A stretch of DNA of 64,000 nucleotides from Pseudoalteromonas sp. MSK9-3 (GTDB lineage Bacteria; Pseudomonadota; Gammaproteobacteria; Enterobacterales; Alteromonadaceae): positions 186,001 through 250,000 of the forward strand of contig NZ_MIET01000046.1 of NCBI RefSeq assembly GCF_003590335.1. Reading direction: 5' to 3'. Positions 34,179-43,594 of this stretch are shown one piece after another; position 1 is the stretch's first letter, and each line of letters opens with the position of its first letter. Below the pieces are notes generated by a model. It saw only the letters and a list, made by a program, of their open reading frames with translations, did no database searches and was not told the origin of the DNA. The translations under genes and the position numbers were made by a program.

Positions 34179-35318
34179 TTATCGAACAGCCATCATGATG
34201 ATACCCGGTACAACAAAGAACGAGCCTAATACATAACCAAGCGCTGCCGGTTTATTGTTAGCACCTATTTTTGCAAGCTTTTCTGCCATGATAAGGGGTA
34301 GCTCTCGCAGTGTTGGAATACCATAGATAAGCGCAACAGCAAAGACGTTGAACATGACGTGTACTAAAGCGATAGTTAATGCCACTTCTGCTGCTGGACC
34401 TGAAATTGATGTTGCCGCAAGTAGCGCTGTAATAGTTGTGCCAATGTTGGCCCCTAATGTGAAAGGGTAAATTTGTCTTGTATTAAACACACCGCTACCA
34501 GCAAGTGGGATCATAAGGCTTGTGGTCGTTGAAGAAGACTGAACCATAATTGTGACGGCAGCACCTGAGGTGATACCAGCAACTGGGCCACGGCCAATGG
34601 CACTGTGAAGCAAGTCTTTTGCTTTGCCTACCAGCGCTTTTTTCAATAGTTTACCTAACGTCGTTACTGCAAACAGGATCAGTGCTATACCAACAACAAC
34701 CATAGCAACGCCTACAGCTTTGCCATCCAAAAAGCTAACAGCATCTTTTACTAAGCCAACTGCTGGCTTGACGAGTGGTTTGATAAAGTTATAGCTTTTA
34801 AGTGATAAATCAGCATCACCAACAAATAAATGAGACAGGCTTTCAGCTAACTTTTGTAACACACCAAACATAATTTCAAGTGGTAAAAATATCGTAACGG
34901 CAAGTAAATTAAAGAAATCGTGAACCGTAGAAGCGGCAAATGCTCGTTGAAACTCTTCTTTAGAGCGTATGTGACCAATTGAAACGAGCGTGTTAGTAAT
35001 AGTAGTACCAATATTTGCACCCATGACCATTGGAATTGCGATGCTAATTGGTAAGCCGCCGGCAACTAGCCCGACGATGACCGATGTAACAGTCGACGAC
35101 GATTGCACAAGCGCTGTGGCAAGCGCACCTAAGAGTAATGCGACAAATGGGTTAGTAGCAAATTCGAAGATTTCTTTTGCACCGGCACTGCCGCCAGATG
35201 CGAGTTTAAAACCACCGCTTACGGTACCAACAGCAACTAGCACTAAATAAACTAAAAATGCAATTGCTGCCCAATTTATAACTTTTGAAAATAACGAATT
35301 CTGGTTTGATTCACTCAT
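34179..35318 (-). CDS. nptA: Na+/phosphate symporter (NptA / SLC34-like)
   Basis: Membrane transporter for inorganic phosphate driven by sodium. The family's inverted repeat is evident: each half carries a QSSS motif (LATALVQSSSTVTSVIVGLV near residue 68 and AAVTIMVQSSSTTTSLMIPLA near 262) and a GANIGTTIT motif (MGANIGTTITNTLVS and LGANIGTTITALLAA). Eight or more hydrophobic helices; length 379 aa, as for Vibrio NptA. It is transcribed alone. In marine bacteria sodium coupling is expected. Low- or moderate-affinity housekeeping phosphate uptake is the likely role. Confidence 0.9.
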   Translation of the reverse strand: MSESNQNSLFSKVINWAAIAFLVYLVLVAVGTVSGGFKLASGGSAGAKEIFEFATNPFVALLLGALATALVQSSSTVTSVIVGLVAGGLPISIAIPMVMGANIGTTITNTLVSIGHIRSKEEFQRAFAASTVHDFFNLLAVTIFLPLEIMFGVLQKLAESLSHLFVGDADLSLKSYNFIKPLVKPAVGLVKDAVSFLDGKAVGVAMVVVGIALILFAVTTLGKLLKKALVGKAKDLLHSAIGRGPVAGITSGAAVTIMVQSSSTTTSLMIPLAGSGVFNTRQIYPFTLGANIGTTITALLAATSISGPAAEVALTIALVHVMFNVFAVALIYGIPTLRELPLIMAEKLAKIGANNKPAALGYVLGSFFVVPGIIMMAVR

Positions 35319-35681
35319 TGTGTGTTCTCAAGTGTGTGTCTAGCTTTTGGTTAGCTAATATGACGTTTTTATTTCAGGGAGGATTAGAACATCTAAATAT
35401 TACAGAAATATTTCAATACATTCATAAAAGGCACAAGCAGCACGCAGACATGAGTATTTTTGCAAAAAACGGACTATCTATTTCCTGTGCATCTTGGTAA
35501 CTTATTGCTTTAGATAAAGATAATTAAAAATCTCACATAAGTAGTTGATGGTTTGGTTTTACATTGGTTTACAATGTAATGGCCTCTTTTAGTATTGAGA
35601 GCTAAATGAGAATGCTTCTCCATATTTTCTACATTTTTTGATATTAAGCTGTTGTTAATCAACAAGAGAATTGTGAAGAAA
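35319..35681. other. Intergenic region between divergent nptA and sensor kinase genes
   Basis: 363 bp, AT-rich, between two divergently transcribed genes, so it must hold both promoters. I see no hairpin with T-run, no tRNA-like structure, no repeat and no convincing coding frame; a 71-codon plus-strand frame at 35285-35500 starts inside nptA and has no coding character. No PhoB direct repeat was recognised in front of nptA. Confidence 0.6.
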
Positions 35682-37631
35682 ATGAAGCTAGTAAATTTTT
35701 TACTGTTGCTATTATGTTCTAGTGTTTTTGCGCAAGAAGCGAGTTTGTCGCTTAAAAGTACGCAAGACGTGTATTCTATTAAGCCGAGTGCATTTCACTA
35801 CAATGATTTCTCCGGTGCAATCTCCACAAAACAGCAGTTCATTGATCAGCCACAATTACTTTCTCCATTTAACGAAGAACAAAAAAAACCACATAGCCAG
35901 CAATATGACCGGTGGCTTAGGGTAACACTAGTAAATGAATCACAAACAACACAGTGGTATCTTTCTTTCGGGTTTGCTCGGTTACCTAAGTTGGCTGTTT
36001 ATTGGCAAAATACCCCAGATGAAGCGCCCATTTATCAACTAACGGAACATAGCGTATTTGACGATAGGGCAGTGCAAGACCCTCAGACGTACATTCCTAT
36101 AAGCATTGCAGCTGGCGAAATTAAAACTCTCTTTGTTAAATATCAAACATTCGCAAATGCACCTGCCAATATTCGAATTCATAGTCCGGCACATTATATG
36201 AAAACGTCACAAACCAGTTTAGTGACGAATGCCGCTTTAGCGGGTGTTATCGCGGCAATACTGCTGATAGTCGTGGTAAATTTGTGGTTTAACATGAATC
36301 TAACCAATGTATTTTATGCTATTTGGACGTTTCTGTTTTTTATTATCGTTGTTGATATGGCTGGGTTTACCTATCAGTATATTTGGCCAAGTCATGGCGC
36401 GTTCGCTGGTCTATTTTCAATTGGTTTGATGGCCGTAGTGCCTATATTTCATCTGTTATTTGTCCGCGGCTTTTTACAATTGAAATATCACAATGTGTTT
36501 TTGGATAAGCTATACATCGGATCTACACTTCTTTACTGCTTGTTATTACCTATCGCGCTTTATCTTGAGACTGTGTATTACAACCTCATCACGAGTACAC
36601 TGATTATTCCGTTGTTTGCTTATACCTGCTGGTGGTCATTAAAGCAGTCAGCGCCAGGAATTCGAATTTTTGCATTGAGTTTGTTTAACCATATTTTGTT
36701 TCTAAATGTACTTACGATTATGGGGGCGAGTTATGGGAATGCTTTTGATGTATTCGAAATTGCCAGTTATATCAAAATTGGTTACTTAGTCGAAGTATGT
36801 TTATTCACAATCGCAATGGCAATCCAACATAAATCAGTACAAAAACAATTGGTCTTTCAACTACAAAATCAAGTCAACTCACTGAATCAGACGGTGGCGT
36901 TCGAAAAGCTCACCTCTGAGCAGCAAAAGCATGATATTAAGAAGCACGAAGCGCAGCTGTTTACTGATTTATCTCATGAACTGCGAACCCCTTTGACCGT
37001 CATGAAAATACAGGTAGAGTCACTGCAACATAATATTGTCGATAACGTCCATGACTCTTATGTTAAATTGATGGATAAAATTGATGAACTCAATCAATTC
37101 ATCAATTCCCTCATGTTAGTCACAAGCACTGGTGATATGCATAAGTTGTTGAAACTTCAAAGCGTGACATTAAAGCCATTTATTAATGAAGTACATCAAG
37201 AGTGTCAGCATTTGGTGGATATGCGTCGCCAAAGCTTAAACCTTAACTCGCAAATAACAGAGCTTCAGTGTATTCAGTTTGATCCTGACGCGTTAAAGAA
37301 AGTTATTTTAGAGGTAGTAAAGAACGCGTTGCGCTTTGGTGGTAAGGACGTTGAAGTACAACTCAGCTTTTTGCAAGATGCTGATGGTGTAATAATCAGG
37401 ATTGAAGACTCTGGTACCCCGCTCACTTATGAAGCACACCAGCAATTATTCCAACCTTTGTATCGGCAAGAGGCATCGCGCAGTGCTATGTTAGGTGGCA
37501 AGGGGATGGGACTTGCCATGTGTAAAAAGATTATAGAAGCCCATCGCGGTAAGATTAGTTCACATAATAGCCTGTTAGGGGGGTTATGTATTGAGTTGAA
37601 GTTACCTAATTCGCTGGCTACTGCTGCCTAA
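35682..37631 (+). CDS. 7TMR-DISM sensor histidine kinase
   Basis: Membrane sensor kinase of 649 residues. Signal peptide MKLVNFLLLLLCSSVFAQ, an extracellular 7TMR-DISMED2-type beta domain (about 25-170; YDRWLRVTLVNESQTTQWYLSFG), seven transmembrane helices (about 185-380), a coiled coil, then HisKA with the phospho-acceptor in DLSHELRTPLTVMKIQ and an HATPase domain (EVVKNALRFGG, RIEDSGTP, GGKGMGLAMCKKIIEAHRG). The ATG at 35682 gives the signal peptide; longer TTG/GTG readings are possible. No response regulator is adjacent, so it is an orphan. Its 3' end overlaps the facing diguanylate cyclase by 14 nt. Members of the DISMED2 group may bind carbohydrate (family knowledge). Confidence 0.88.
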   Translation: MKLVNFLLLLLCSSVFAQEASLSLKSTQDVYSIKPSAFHYNDFSGAISTKQQFIDQPQLLSPFNEEQKKPHSQQYDRWLRVTLVNESQTTQWYLSFGFARLPKLAVYWQNTPDEAPIYQLTEHSVFDDRAVQDPQTYIPISIAAGEIKTLFVKYQTFANAPANIRIHSPAHYMKTSQTSLVTNAALAGVIAAILLIVVVNLWFNMNLTNVFYAIWTFLFFIIVVDMAGFTYQYIWPSHGAFAGLFSIGLMAVVPIFHLLFVRGFLQLKYHNVFLDKLYIGSTLLYCLLLPIALYLETVYYNLITSTLIIPLFAYTCWWSLKQSAPGIRIFALSLFNHILFLNVLTIMGASYGNAFDVFEIASYIKIGYLVEVCLFTIAMAIQHKSVQKQLVFQLQNQVNSLNQTVAFEKLTSEQQKHDIKKHEAQLFTDLSHELRTPLTVMKIQVESLQHNIVDNVHDSYVKLMDKIDELNQFINSLMLVTSTGDMHKLLKLQSVTLKPFINEVHQECQHLVDMRRQSLNLNSQITELQCIQFDPDALKKVILEVVKNALRFGGKDVEVQLSFLQDADGVIIRIEDSGTPLTYEAHQQLFQPLYRQEASRSAMLGGKGMGLAMCKKIIEAHRGKISSHNSLLGGLCIELKLPNSLATAA

Positions 37632-39417
37632 TGCTATCACCGTATCTGTTAACCCTGTTTCGGCCTAACTTTTTAGCGTCATATAGTGCGGCGTCTGCAT
37701 ATTGAATAAGTTTGTCTGGGTAGGCATGCGTGTCGATTGAGGTGTAAACCCCAATACTTACCGTCATTGGGATAGTTACTTGTGGTGTATGATAGGGCGT
37801 ATTTTGTATAGCGCTCCTCACATTTTGAGCCATTTCAAATGCATCTGTAGAGGTTAGCTCTGGCAGCAAAATACAAAATTCCTCGCCCCCATATCGCGCA
37901 ACCATATCTCCTGCGAAGTCACAGCACTGCGTGAGTAAAGTGGCAATATGCACAAGACAATTGTCTCCTACTTGATGACCATGTTCGTCGTTTATTAATT
38001 TAAAGAAATCAATATCTATAAGTAATAGACTAAGAGGATGTTTGAAGCGTATGGCGCGCGCGCACTCTTCCGTGAGTGACTGATTGAATTTACGTCGGTT
38101 AGCTATTTGTGTGAGATGGTCAGTATTATTGGCAAGTTCAAGCTGTGATACCACTTTTTGTAATTCATGGGTTCGGTTTTTTACTTGAAGCTCTAGTTGT
38201 TCATTTTGAATCTTTTGTGTAGCGACTAGTCGGTTTTGGACGTCGTACCTTTTACGTTTTTCAAAGCGGATCCTTTCAGCAATGGCAAATGACAAGCAAG
38301 CAACTTCTATCGAAGTGCCTATTAATAGTGCATGCTCACTAAACCAAGTTCGGTCTATTAATGTAAATTTATTTGCTGCTAGAATGACACCACCACCAAG
38401 CGCAGCACCCCATGCAATGGTGTAGTAAATCGCAAGCGGTGATCCATCAACGAGTCTGGTTGCGCCACAGCTCACTCCCCAAACACAAGCAAAAACGGCC
38501 AAATAGATGGTGATCTGAATAACACTTGAATAGTTTAAAAAAGCAGATAAGAACAACACTAATAGAGCACAACAGAAGATAGCTTTACAGCCATAGAAAA
38601 GGTATTTCCGGGTGGTTTTTAAATCAAGCAATTGAATAATGAACAGCACTCCAAACAAAATTGAGCACAGGAGAAATATGACAATAGATTGATCGTTCCA
38701 CCAAAGGCTATTAGGCCAAAAATATTGAAAACCAACGCCACTTAAGCTCAAGTAAAAAAGGGTCATGGAGGACACGTAGGCCACATAAAACAACAAGGTG
38801 TTGTCTTTAATCGAAGCATACAGAAGCAAATTGTACACCGCCATTATACCCATTAGCCCAAAGTAAATGCCTATGATTAATTGCCGTGTTTGGTCGGCTC
38901 TATAGAATGCCACCTCAGACCACATAAAAAGCGGAACTTGCATACTGCTCGACGTCTCTACATGAACATAAATGGTGGTTGGTTGTGAAAGGTCAGGCAG
39001 GGGAAATACAAAGTGTGGATGGGTTATCGGACGCATATTAAAGGGCTGTTTGTCGCCTAAAAAGTATTGTGCTGCAACCTTGTCATTTTGAACGATAAAT
39101 ATCGTTAAATTGTCGATAACGGGGTTTTTGACCTCTACGAGATAACGTTCAGTGTCGTTTATGGAGTCGAGTGTGACCTTTAACCAATATGTTTTCTCAG
39201 AGTAGCCTAAGTTGAAACTTTCTTGGATGTTTTGTGTCCATCGCTCGTTTGGTAATGCAATCATTCCATTGAATGAACTCGAGTTACTTTGTGTATAGTA
39301 AATCGCTGAATTTAAATTTACGCGCGGTGCCGCTTTGGCAGCTTGTAACGCTGCATTTGCTTTTATGGAGGCTAAAAGAGCAAGCCCACATATAATTACC
39401 AGTGCAATCGCTTTCAT
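37618..39417 (-). CDS. 7TMR-DISM diguanylate cyclase
   Basis: Same architecture as the facing kinase but with a GGDEF output. Signal peptide (MKAIALVIICGLALLASIKANA), 7TMR-DISMED2-type domain (about 30-170; NLGYSEKTYWLKVTLDS), seven transmembrane helices (about 180-380), a coiled coil (residues 400-435), and a GGDEF domain with LTQIANRRKFNQSL, LIDIDFFKLINDEHGHQVGD and ARYGGEEFCILLPE. The active site is intact. The RxxD inhibitory site is not conserved (FAGD instead), so feedback inhibition by c-di-GMP may be absent. It is monocistronic, 599 aa, and overlaps the kinase gene by 14 nt at their 3' ends. Confidence 0.9.
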   Translation of the reverse strand: MKAIALVIICGLALLASIKANAALQAAKAAPRVNLNSAIYYTQSNSSSFNGMIALPNERWTQNIQESFNLGYSEKTYWLKVTLDSINDTERYLVEVKNPVIDNLTIFIVQNDKVAAQYFLGDKQPFNMRPITHPHFVFPLPDLSQPTTIYVHVETSSSMQVPLFMWSEVAFYRADQTRQLIIGIYFGLMGIMAVYNLLLYASIKDNTLLFYVAYVSSMTLFYLSLSGVGFQYFWPNSLWWNDQSIVIFLLCSILFGVLFIIQLLDLKTTRKYLFYGCKAIFCCALLVLFLSAFLNYSSVIQITIYLAVFACVWGVSCGATRLVDGSPLAIYYTIAWGAALGGGVILAANKFTLIDRTWFSEHALLIGTSIEVACLSFAIAERIRFEKRKRYDVQNRLVATQKIQNEQLELQVKNRTHELQKVVSQLELANNTDHLTQIANRRKFNQSLTEECARAIRFKHPLSLLLIDIDFFKLINDEHGHQVGDNCLVHIATLLTQCCDFAGDMVARYGGEEFCILLPELTSTDAFEMAQNVRSAIQNTPYHTPQVTIPMTVSIGVYTSIDTHAYPDKLIQYADAALYDAKKLGRNRVNRYGDSIRQQ

Positions 39418-39652
39418 CGGCGGCCTTGAGTTTATAGAGCCCAGCTACATCGTAGAGATACAATAAGCGTAAGAGAAGTTTGAGACGAGAGCAAATAATG
39501 ATGTAAATTATAAATACACCATTTTCAATATATGTGGTCATTTATGCTATTTGGGTTAAATAGATAGGACACAAGCGCGATAAATTCTTCGAAATATGAT
39601 TCAATCATGCTTTGATAAACAAGCAAGTGATATTAAATTAAATTGGATAACT

Positions 39653-41461
39653 ATGATTATAAAAACGATAACGGCAGCGACCCTATTGGTAATTCTCTCG
39701 GGGTGTCAAACATCTGATACTCGACTTGAATTGTCCCAAGAAAATAATACCAGCGTGCAGCTGTCAGCCAATGAGCAAATGAAGGAGATAGCACAGAGTT
39801 ATTTTGATGACATGATTTCTTTAAGCCCCGTGAACGGCACATTCGTCGGGTATGCACAATATAATGATGAGTTTCAAGCGCCAAGTACTCCAGCCAGTAG
39901 ATCTAAATATGTGACATTGGTTCAGGGTTATCAAAGTAAGTTACGCGCAATAGATAAAACGACGTTAACCGGACAAAGCCTAATTAGCTATAACATATTA
40001 GCAAGAGACCTTGCATTTTCTTTGGCCGGCACACAGTTTCCAAGTTATCTGATCCCTATTAATCAAATGTTTGGTGCACATAATACCTTTGCGAGTTTAG
40101 GCAGTGGCGCAAGTGCTCAACCTTTTAGTTCAGCCGAAGATTACGATAATTTTATCGCAAGAGCCAAACAGTACGTTATATGGTTAGACGGTGTAGAGCA
40201 AAATATGCGCGAAGGCATAAAGCAAGGTGTTGTTTTGCCGAAAGTGCTAAGTGCAAAACTGTTACCACAATTTACCGCACACATAGTTGATGATGCAGAA
40301 CAGTCTGTTTTTTGGCAACCTATAACTAATTTACCTAATGATTTGACACAGGAACAAAAACAACATATTACCTCTGCTTATCGAAACATGATAGAAGGTA
40401 CGCTGGTACCTGCGTATAAGAAAATGGCAAAATTTCTGGAGACAGAATATTTACCAAATAGCCGCAGTTCGGTAGGGTTAGGCTCGCTGCCTAATGGAAA
40501 AGCATGGTATGAGTATAATATTGAAAAACATACCACAATGAAATTAACGGCGGAAGACATTCATCAAACCGGGCTATCTGAAGTTAAACGAATTCGAAAC
40601 GAAATGAACTGGGTTAAAGAACAACTACAATTTGAAGGTGATCTTCAAGCATTTTTTGTTCATCTTAGAGAAAGCGACGAATTCTATTTCAATTCTCCCG
40701 AAGAACTCATTTTAGCTTATGAAAAAGTGAAGCGTAAAATAGACAAACGAGTGCCGATACTTTTTGATATTAAGCCAAAAGCAGATTATGTGGTAAAAGC
40801 CGTTGAGTCATTTAGAGCTGAGTCAGCTGCTGGTGCCTCATACTCAGCGCCAGCACCAGATGGATCAAGACCTGGGATCTTCTACATCAATACCCACAAC
40901 TTGAAGGCGCAGCCAAAATTTTTGGTTGAGACGTTATCAATACATGAAGCTGCGCCTGGACATCACTTTCAAATAGCTTTACAGCAAGAAATAAAAGGTG
41001 TCCCTATGTTTAGAAAATTTGGAGGGTACACGGTATTTTCTGAAGGTTGGGCTTTATATGCTGAAAGTTTAGGAAAAGAGCTGGGGTTATTCACAGATCC
41101 GTTAATGTGGTACGGACGTTTGGTCGACGAGCAGTTAAGAGCAATGAGGCTGGTGGTTGATACTGGCCTCCACGCTAAAAACTGGAGTAGAGAACAAGCG
41201 ATCACGTTTATGATCAATAACTCATCTATGGCTGAAAGTGATGTTGTCGCAGAAGTAGAACGTTATATTGCGTGGCCGGGTCAGGCTGTCTCTTACAAAA
41301 TAGGGCAGTTCAAAATTCAGGAGTTAAAGGACTACGCGCAAAAAGCGCTTGGCGAACGGTTTGATGTTAAAGCGTTTCATCGCCAAATTTTAACCGACGG
41401 CGCGGTGCCGATGGCAATTTTAGAGCGTAAAATCAAAGCTTGGGTAGCCAGTCAGGCCTAA
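39653..41461 (+). CDS. DUF885 family lipoprotein, putative metallopeptidase
   Basis: Probable outer-membrane-anchored zinc peptidase. Starting at the ATG at 39653 gives a lipoprotein signal MIIKTITAATLLVILSGCQ with lipobox LSGC; the longer reading from 39596 would bury it. The DUF885 hallmark HEAAPGHHFQIALQQE (HExxPGHH) is present near residue 435, and FSEGWALYAESLGKELG about 30 residues later supplies a further Glu ligand candidate. The WPGQAVSYKIGQFKI segment is conserved in the family. Length about 602 aa. It is monocistronic with a terminator after it. Peptidase activity is inferred from the motif. Confidence 0.87.
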   Translation: MIIKTITAATLLVILSGCQTSDTRLELSQENNTSVQLSANEQMKEIAQSYFDDMISLSPVNGTFVGYAQYNDEFQAPSTPASRSKYVTLVQGYQSKLRAIDKTTLTGQSLISYNILARDLAFSLAGTQFPSYLIPINQMFGAHNTFASLGSGASAQPFSSAEDYDNFIARAKQYVIWLDGVEQNMREGIKQGVVLPKVLSAKLLPQFTAHIVDDAEQSVFWQPITNLPNDLTQEQKQHITSAYRNMIEGTLVPAYKKMAKFLETEYLPNSRSSVGLGSLPNGKAWYEYNIEKHTTMKLTAEDIHQTGLSEVKRIRNEMNWVKEQLQFEGDLQAFFVHLRESDEFYFNSPEELILAYEKVKRKIDKRVPILFDIKPKADYVVKAVESFRAESAAGASYSAPAPDGSRPGIFYINTHNLKAQPKFLVETLSIHEAAPGHHFQIALQQEIKGVPMFRKFGGYTVFSEGWALYAESLGKELGLFTDPLMWYGRLVDEQLRAMRLVVDTGLHAKNWSREQAITFMINNSSMAESDVVAEVERYIAWPGQAVSYKIGQFKIQELKDYAQKALGERFDVKAFHRQILTDGAVPMAILERKIKAWVASQA

Positions 41462-41484
41462 TCTTTCAGTTATTTAATAAAAAA

Positions 41485-41511
41485 AAGCCCAGACGTAACA
41501 CTGGGCTTTGC
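41485..41511 (+). terminator. Intrinsic terminator after the DUF885 gene
   Basis: AAGCCCAG, 8-nt loop, CTGGGCTT, preceded by eight A's and followed by TGCTT. It is strong on the minus strand reading and acceptable on the plus strand. Confidence 0.8.
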
Positions 41512-41572
41512 TTAAAGTGGTGATGTTGCGTAAAATTGCCCGCTGGGGCATTTTTTAAGTAGTACAGAAATC

Positions 41573-42076
41573 GTGACGAGTAAACCATTTTGGCTTTCCA
41601 CTAGCCTAGAGAATATGACGCAGCAGCAATGGGAATCCATTTGTGACGGATGCGGGAAATGTTGTCTTCATTCATTTATAGACAGTGACGAAGAAGAAGA
41701 TGAGTTTGAAAGTACCGACTTCTTGCGAGAGGGTGAAGAGCTTATCTATACCAGCCTAGTTTGTCAGTATATAGATGAGGAGACTTGTGGCTGTACGCGT
41801 TATGAGCAAAGACAAGAATTGGTACCTTCGTGTGTAAAACTTACCAAAGAAAATTTGAAAGATATCTTTTTTATGCCACAAAGCTGTAGCTACCGTCGCT
41901 TGTATGAAGGTCGGGGTTTAGCAAGCTGGCACCCATTATTAAATGATGGCGATAAAACAAAAATGCATGACATGGGGATCAGTGCCAAGGGCCGGATCAC
42001 CAAAGACAACACAGTAGATATAGAGGAAGATTTTGAGCACTACGTGGCTCAATGGCCAACGTATGACTGTGATTGA
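41573..42076 (+). CDS. ycgN: YcgN family cysteine-cluster protein (UPF0260)
   Basis: Cytosolic protein of 167 aa with a conserved cysteine cluster proposed to bind zinc or an Fe-S centre; function unknown. WESICDGCGKCCLHSFID supplies four cysteines, with further ones in LVCQYIDEETCGCTRYE, VPSCVKL and QSCSYRRLYEGRGLASWHPL. The acidic insert DSDEEEDEFEST is long. The start is a GTG at 41573. ycgN and ycgL lie near each other in enteric genomes too; here they are about 14 kb apart. Confidence 0.9.
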   Translation: MTSKPFWLSTSLENMTQQQWESICDGCGKCCLHSFIDSDEEEDEFESTDFLREGEELIYTSLVCQYIDEETCGCTRYEQRQELVPSCVKLTKENLKDIFFMPQSCSYRRLYEGRGLASWHPLLNDGDKTKMHDMGISAKGRITKDNTVDIEEDFEHYVAQWPTYDCD

Positions 42077-42146
42077 CCAGTAGATAAAACAGCTTAGTTG
42101 CATTTCATCGTAAATAATAAACAATTTAAATACAGATAATAGCGTT

Positions 42147-43457
42147 ATGCATCCACATAGATACACGTTACAACAGTTACAAAATAATGAAGTTGGGCCT
42201 GTTAAGCGGCTGCAAATGGTCGAGCAGTTGACAGAGTTTCCACAAGAGATACTTGCATTGAAGGACTCGTTAGAAGTTCTTGATTTGTCAAATAATAAGT
42301 TATCTTCGTTACCGGATGATTTTGACCAATTAGCAAAGTTAAAGATACTCTTTTTGTCACAAAATTGCTTTACTGAACTGCCTCACGTGTTAGGTCGTTG
42401 TAAAAGTCTCGAAATGATTGGTTTTAAGAGTAACCAAATTACAGCCGTGCGCTCGCAGAGTTTACCGTTGAGTACGCGTTGGCTAATACTGACAGATAAT
42501 CAAATTGAAGAGCTACCCGACCGAATGGGCGCGCTTACACAGTTAAAAAAGTTAGCATTGGCCGGCAACAGATTAAAAAAATTGCCAGATAGTATGGCGA
42601 ATTGCACCGAGCTTGAACTGATCAGACTCTCTGCCAATAACCTTAATACCTTACCTAAATGGCTTTTTAATTTACCTAAGCTTGCATGGCTCGCGTTTTC
42701 AGGCAACCCAGTGTGTGGTGCCAGAAGCAATGCACTGAAAGAATTTGCGAAAGTAAAACTGTCAGAATATGTATTAGGTGATAAATTAGGAGAGGGTGCA
42801 TCAGGTGAGATATTTTTAGCAAATAAACCGCACGATGATCAGGCTTTTGTCGCGGTTAAACGTTTTAAAGGTGCAATCACCAGTGATGGATATCCGCAGG
42901 ATGAGCTTGATTGTTGTTTAAATGCGGGCACCCATACCAATTTAGTAAAGACCATTGCACAAATAAATGATGCATCATCGCTGGGTATTGTCATGGAGTT
43001 AATTCCACCAAGCTACCATAACTTGGGCTTACCTCCGAGTTTAATTACATGTACACGTGATACCTTCCAAAACGATACATACTATAGTGCCTTGCAGGTT
43101 CATCACATTGCTGTTCAAATGGCATCGGTACTTACCCATTTACACGCACATCACGTCAGTCATGGTGATATTTATGCACATAATTCACTGATAGACGCGC
43201 ACAGTCATCTACTTTTTGGTGATTTTGGCGCGGCGAGTCAACTACACCATTTGGATGATTATCAACGAGATGCCATGCAAGCTATTGAAGTTAGAGCATT
43301 TGGTTATTTTGTTGAAGATCTACTGACGGTAAGTGCTTTCACGAGCGAGACGCAGCTAGCATTAAAATTTCGCTTAGAGACAGTGATTGACGCATGTACA
43401 GCAGAGAGGGTGAGTGAACGGCCAAAGTTTACCGATATTATGGGCTTACTACAGTAA
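42147..43457 (+). CDS. Leucine-rich repeat protein fused to an atypical protein kinase
   Basis: A 436-residue protein. Residues about 30-200 are seven or so leucine-rich repeats (SLEVLDLSNNKLSSLPDDF, LKKLALAGNRLKKLPDSM, LELIRLSANNLNTLPKWL). The C-terminal part is a eukaryotic-type kinase: glycine loop KLGEGASGEIFLA, VAVKRF (ATP-anchoring Lys), catalytic loop HGDIYAHNSLI (HGD in place of HRD, Asp and Asn retained) and GDFGAAS (DFG). Catalysis is therefore plausible. There is no signal peptide, so it is cytosolic. LRR-kinase fusions occur in a range of gammaproteobacteria; substrate unknown. It is monocistronic with no phosphatase gene adjacent. Confidence 0.88.
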   Translation: MHPHRYTLQQLQNNEVGPVKRLQMVEQLTEFPQEILALKDSLEVLDLSNNKLSSLPDDFDQLAKLKILFLSQNCFTELPHVLGRCKSLEMIGFKSNQITAVRSQSLPLSTRWLILTDNQIEELPDRMGALTQLKKLALAGNRLKKLPDSMANCTELELIRLSANNLNTLPKWLFNLPKLAWLAFSGNPVCGARSNALKEFAKVKLSEYVLGDKLGEGASGEIFLANKPHDDQAFVAVKRFKGAITSDGYPQDELDCCLNAGTHTNLVKTIAQINDASSLGIVMELIPPSYHNLGLPPSLITCTRDTFQNDTYYSALQVHHIAVQMASVLTHLHAHHVSHGDIYAHNSLIDAHSHLLFGDFGAASQLHHLDDYQRDAMQAIEVRAFGYFVEDLLTVSAFTSETQLALKFRLETVIDACTAERVSERPKFTDIMGLLQ

Positions 43458-43594
43458 GATTAAACGCTCGCTTTTTATTTATACATCAATTGCTCATAGC
43501 AATATTGGACCGAGTTGTTGATCTCGAGACGACTAATATGGAGATTATAAATATCGAGACTATAAATTCAACCTTCTAAACGGTTCAGCTAACT

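Noticed and set aside
35285..35500. 71-codon plus-strand frame before the sensor kinase
   Set aside because: It begins antisense within the symporter gene, has no ribosome site and no family resemblance.
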